A program made the position numbers and the translations under genes. Below the pieces are notes generated by a model. It ran no database searches. It saw nothing but the letters and a program-made list of their open reading frames with translations, and had not been told where the DNA came from. From positions 1-9,990 of the forward strand of contig JBOGDE010000215.1 in NCBI GenBank assembly GCA_050701695.1: a stretch of 9,990 bases of DNA. The letters are read 5' to 3'. This DNA comes from WHSM01 sp050701695 (lineage in GTDB: Bacteria; Actinomycetota; Actinomycetes; Mycobacteriales; Micromonosporaceae). Of the stretch, positions 6,251 through 9,990 are shown piece by piece. Position 1 is the stretch's first letter; each line of letters starts with the position of its first letter.

Positions 6251-6439
6251 GTGGCGACGGACGGCTTCTATTTCGCGACGCCAGAGGACCAAGCGACACT
6301 GCTCGATTATCTGGGGGAGCCGGGCAAGGTCACATTGCATCCTTGGCCGGTCGTTCGAGTTCCGTTGGATGTCCTCAGTCGCGAGGAGGCGCTCGTGCGA
6401 GGTCGAGTGAGCGAGGGCTCCGAGCTCAGGGGTTCTTGA
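6251..6439 (+). CDS. Hypothetical protein, probably truncated at its C-terminus
   Basis: This short plus-strand frame begins GTG 6251 (MATDGFYFATPEDQATLLDY) and continues through LGEPGKVTLHPWPVVRVPLDVLSREEAL before losing protein-like character and stopping at 6437-6439 (62 aa). The first 50 residues look like the folded start of a real protein, with alternating hydrophobic pattern and turn residues. An alternative GTG at 6227 adds eight residues. Third-position G/C bias is weaker than in the neighbours, which fits decay or foreign origin. The 3' end overlaps the convergent toxin gene by 14 bp, so insertion of the toxin-antitoxin pair may have cut it. I do not recognise the family. The ribosome binding site is weak. 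Confidence 0.4.
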   Translation: MATDGFYFATPEDQATLLDYLGEPGKVTLHPWPVVRVPLDVLSREEALVRGRVSEGSELRGS

Positions 6440-6737
6440 AGACGTCGTGGTCGCCCACGCGGCGCCAGCGCACGCGCAGTTCGCCGTCGACCGTGATGAA
6501 CTCGAACGTGGCCCGGCCGTCGGGACTGGCGAACGACCAGGTCATCTCCAGCACGCCGGCGGCCGCGCGGACCGACTTCACCCGCAGCGAGGCCGGCCAG
6601 GGTGCCGCGGGGTCCTTAGCGAAGGCGTCACACGCGGGTACGAACTTGTCCCGCACGACCTTCTTGAACTCGGCCACATGCTCGACCTTGAGGCGCCGGT
6701 AGTCGGCATCGAAGGCGGGGGTCGTCTCGAACCTCAC
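6426..6737 (-). CDS. RelE/ParE-superfamily toxin of a type II toxin-antitoxin pair
   Basis: The 103-aa product shows the small alpha-beta RelE/ParE pattern: an N-terminal FETTPAFDADYRRLKVEH helix region, a central LRVKSV strand, then VLEMTWSFASPDGRATFEF and a C-terminal VRWRRVGDHDVFKNP. The PDGRATF and WRRVGxHDxF segments are typical of a group annotated as toxins in actinomycetes. Toxins of this superfamily usually cut mRNA at the ribosome or inhibit gyrase; which applies here cannot be read from sequence. GTG 6735-6737 overlaps the antitoxin's TGA by four bases (GTGA), so the two are translationally coupled with the antitoxin first. All expected segments are present and I see no inactivating change. 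Confidence 0.8.
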   Translation of the reverse strand: MRFETTPAFDADYRRLKVEHVAEFKKVVRDKFVPACDAFAKDPAAPWPASLRVKSVRAAAGVLEMTWSFASPDGRATFEFITVDGELRVRWRRVGDHDVFKNP

Positions 6738-7051
6738 CCGGCCGCGTCGAGGTCGTCAAGGTGGGCGAGGAAGTCCTCACCGGTCTCATGGACGACTACT
6801 CGACCGGCGGCCACGTGCTCATCGACCTCACGCTCGCGCTGCTGCCACTGCTCGGTCCAGAACCACGCCTGGTCGGCCGGCACCGGCAGCGCCGGCCGCA
6901 GCTCGACGACACCATCGGCGCGCTCGGTGATCTCCAGCTGCGCCCCGGCCTCGTCCAGGTGCAGGCGCCGGCGCAGATCGGCAGGCAGCGCGATCACACC
7001 TCGGCGCTGAACGCCGACGTAGCCGTGGAATCCATGGGGCTCAGCAGTCAT
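6734..7051 (-). CDS. AbrB/SpoVT-like antitoxin
   Basis: This 105-aa protein has an N-terminal swapped-hairpin AbrB domain (about residues 11-52: YVGVQRRGVIALPADLRRRL, then LEITERADGVVELRP). A C-terminal segment from residue 58 (ADQAWFWTEQWQQREREVDEHV and SGEDFLAHLDDL-like end) probably wraps the toxin. It would bind its own promoter as well as neutralise the toxin. I chose ATG 7051; a TTG at 7069 in the same frame adds six residues that overlap the repeat described separately. The best promoter, TTGCTG (7080-7085 on the complement) and CATCAT (7058-7063) with 16 bp between, puts the transcript start at or next to this ATG, so the mRNA may be leaderless. Gene order (antitoxin first) and the four-base overlap fit a standard type II module. 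Confidence 0.8.
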   Translation of the reverse strand: MTAEPHGFHGYVGVQRRGVIALPADLRRRLHLDEAGAQLEITERADGVVELRPALPVPADQAWFWTEQWQQREREVDEHVAAGRVVVHETGEDFLAHLDDLDAAG

Positions 7052-7067
7052 GCCTCTATGATGCCTC
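7050..7067. promoter_or_regulatory. Direct repeat at the antitoxin start, candidate autoregulatory operator
   Basis: ATGCCTC occurs at 7050-7056 and again at 7061-7067, an 11-bp period that places both copies on one face of the helix. The pair covers the antitoxin start codon and the putative -10 (CATCAT on the minus strand). AbrB-type antitoxins commonly bind repeated short sites over their own promoter, so this is a reasonable operator candidate; binding is inference. Confidence 0.4.
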
Positions 7068-7112
7068 AAAGCTGTTCAGCAGCAAAACCGCCAAGCCGGT
7101 ATGCCGACGACA

Positions 7113-7127
7113 GCGGCTCCCAGCCGC
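7113..7127 (-). terminator. Candidate hairpin terminator after the acyl-CoA mutase gene
   Basis: GCGGCT (7113-7118) and AGCCGC (7122-7127) form a perfect six-pair stem with a three-base loop, about 50 bp past the mutase stop codon. No U-tract follows on the minus strand. It also lies upstream of the antitoxin promoter and would insulate it from read-through. Confidence 0.35.
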
Positions 7128-7177
7128 GGAACGGCCGGGACCCGCTGGGTGCGCAGAACGGTCGCCGGTTGGCGCCG

Positions 7178-8770
<1,593 letters not shown>

Positions 8771-8776
8771 CCGCTG

Positions 8777-8782
8777 ATCGTA
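8777..8782 (-). promoter_or_regulatory. Putative -10 hexamer of the mutase gene
   Basis: TACGAT on the minus strand matches TATAAT at four of six bases and ends six bases before ATG 8770. This puts the transcript start at the start codon, which fits the lack of a Shine-Dalgarno sequence. The -35 region (TGGCTG at 8799-8804, 16 bp away) is weak. Confidence 0.3.
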
Positions 8783-8841
8783 TGTGTACGGGAGGTCACA
8801 GCCAGCGCGCTGAGGCCAATTGCACACCACGATAGGTGGAG

Positions 8842-8858
8842 CGAAATGGGTAATTTCG
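8842..8858. repeat. Short inverted repeat upstream of the kinase gene
   Basis: CGAAAT (8842-8847) and ATTTCG (8853-8858) are exact inverted copies around a 5-bp spacer, in the AT-richer part of the divergent region between the mutase and kinase. It could be a regulator site, or in RNA a weak hairpin hiding the leader-ORF start at 8846. Confidence 0.3.
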
Positions 8859-8932
8859 TCCCGTGCGATTTTCCATCCGGGGATCGATCGCCCACACTGG
8901 AACGGTTGGTTTCGGGAGGAACATCCGCGTGA
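8846..8932 (+). CDS. Possible 28-aa leader ORF coupled to the kinase gene
   Basis: ATG 8846 is preceded by GGTGGAG (8835-8841) at a workable distance and opens a 28-codon frame (MGNFVPCDFPSGDRSP... to ...SGGTSA). Its TGA at 8930-8932 overlaps the kinase GTG at 8929-8931 in the arrangement GTGA. A ribosome finishing this ORF would be placed on the kinase start, so the ORF could act as a coupled leader peptide. Codon composition is not strongly coding-like, which may mean that the peptide sequence does not matter or that the ORF is chance. I know no homologue. Confidence 0.3.
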   Translation: MGNFVPCDFPSGDRSPTLERLVSGGTSA

Positions 8933-9990
8933 GCACGCATCCACCTGCCGCCGGCGGTCCCGGGCACCCCGGGCACGTCTCCGGCACCGCCGTACCACCG
9001 GCAGCGCCGGTGCCGGCGCAAGCGACGCCCGGCCTCACCGGGGCGACCCAGATCGCGCCCGTGGCGCCGGGTGGCGCCCAGGCGCGCGGTGCGGCGGGGC
9101 GGGTGATCGGCGGCCGCTACACGCTGGTCTCCCCCATCGGTTCCGGCGGCATGGGCGCGGTGTGGCGAGCCACCGACCGACTGCTGCGGCGCGAGGTCGC
9201 GGTCAAGGAAGTGGTGCTGCCACCCGGCATGCCCGCCTCCGAGCGCGACGCGCTCACCGAGCGCACCCTGCGGGAGGCGCGCGCCGCCGCCGGTCTGTCC
9301 CACCCCTCGGTGGTACGGGTGTACGACGTCGTCACCGACGGTGGCCGGCCGTGGATCGTGATGGAGCTGCTCAAGGCGCACAGCCTCGCCGAGCTGATCG
9401 AACGCGACGGCGCGCTCGCCGTACGGTCGGTGGCGAAGATCGGGCTGGCGATGCTGGGGGCCCTCGAGGCCGCGCACGCCGCCGGCGTACTGCACCGGGA
9501 CGTCAAGCCCGGCAACGTGCTGATCTGCGCGGACGGGCGCTGCGTCCTGACCGACTTCGGGGTGGCCCGCAGCGTCGCCGACACCGACATGACCACCCCC
9601 GGGATGGTGCTCGGCTCACCGCACTTCATCTCCCCGGAGCGCGCCATCGGCGGCCGGTTCGGCCCGCCCAGCGACCTGTTCTCGCTCGGCGTCACCCTCT
9701 ACACCGCGGTGGAGGGCCGGGCGCCGTTCGACCGGGGCGACGCGCTCAGCACCATGAACGCGGTGGTGAACGAGCCCCCGGAGCCGCCGCGGCGCGCCGG
9801 TGAGCTGGCCACCGTGCTGTACGGCCTGATGGAGAAGGACCCGGCACAGCGCTGGGCCGTCGAACGTACCCGCGACGCGCTTCGCGGCCTGCTGCTCGGC
9901 AACGGCACCGCGGCGCCCGCACCCGCCCCGACCACCCACCCGACCGCACCGCTGCCGGGCGCCCGGGCCGGCTCGTCCACCACCGTGATG
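8929..9990 (+). CDS. Hanks-type serine/threonine protein kinase, C-terminus outside window
   Basis: The first 354 residues are visible and the frame is open at the right edge. A Pro/Ala/Gly-rich N-terminal extension of about 58 residues precedes a complete kinase domain: P-loop GSGGMGAVW (71-79), ATP-binding Lys93 in AVKEV, helix-C Glu116 in REARA, catalytic HRDVKPGN (Asp191), DFG at 209-211, an activation loop with DTDMTTPG (candidate phospho-threonines 222-224) and SPE at 235-237. All catalytic residues are present, so it should be active. After residue 325 a Pro/Ala/Thr-rich linker begins, which in this family often leads to a membrane helix or sensor domain; that part is not in the window. 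GTG 8929 is supported by GGGAGGA eight bases upstream. The N-terminal extension is longer than usual for PknB-like kinases, where the domain starts within about 10-20 residues. Confidence 0.92.
   Translation, partial: MSTHPPAAGGPGHPGHVSGTAVPPAAPVPAQATPGLTGATQIAPVAPGGAQARGAAGRVIGGRYTLVSPIGSGGMGAVWRATDRLLRREVAVKEVVLPPGMPASERDALTERTLREARAAAGLSHPSVVRVYDVVTDGGRPWIVMELLKAHSLAELIERDGALAVRSVAKIGLAMLGALEAAHAAGVLHRDVKPGNVLICADGRCVLTDFGVARSVADTDMTTPGMVLGSPHFISPERAIGGRFGPPSDLFSLGVTLYTAVEGRAPFDRGDALSTMNAVVNEPPEPPRRAGELATVLYGLMEKDPAQRWAVERTRDALRGLLLGNGTAAPAPAPTTHPTAPLPGARAGSSTTVM

Noticed and set aside
8820..9803. 327-codon plus-strand frame over the kinase region
   Set aside because: Arg-rich out-of-frame shadow; the true kinase frame starts at 8929 and is open at the window edge.

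Overview
This window is high-GC DNA with strong G/C preference at third codon positions, many GTG starts and a marked excess of GTAC tetramers. Together with the DUF397/DUF5753 regulator pair, a Hanks-type kinase and an acyl-CoA mutase, this points to an actinomycete, most likely Micromonosporaceae (Micromonospora-like). That placement is inference from composition and gene families; no search was run.

Layout. At 1-928 is the 3' part of a LigD-like gene (3'-phosphoesterase domain plus degenerate ligase domain) with an in-frame TAG at its active-site motif. It converges, across a near-perfect 47-bp palindrome (944-990), on an M20 amidohydrolase (999-2258, minus). Positions 2259-2834 hold no convincing gene. 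An Xre/DUF5753 regulator and a DUF397 small protein form a tight minus-strand pair (3968 down to 2878). Opposite them is a 112-aa protein of unknown function (4113-4451), and a palindrome lies in the shared promoter region.

Accessory tract, 4666-7051. A plus-strand three-gene unit has two acidic paralogues flanking a DUF6915 protein, joined by start/stop overlaps; the first paralogue carries a frameshift. Convergent to it is a small membrane-protein gene with a perfect ribosome binding site but a frameshift. Next come a short, probably truncated ORF and a type II toxin-antitoxin pair, AbrB-like antitoxin then RelE-like toxin, on the minus strand.

The right end is more core-like: a stand-alone acyl-CoA mutase large subunit of methylmalonyl-CoA type (7178-8770, minus), then a divergent Hanks-type Ser/Thr kinase (8929 to the window edge) preceded by a possible coupled leader ORF.

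The least described system is the paralogue-DUF6915-paralogue operon. The window also holds three single-base lesions (nonsense at 5-7, frameshifts near 4824-4845 and 6135-6178), which mean either local gene decay or uncorrected sequencing errors.
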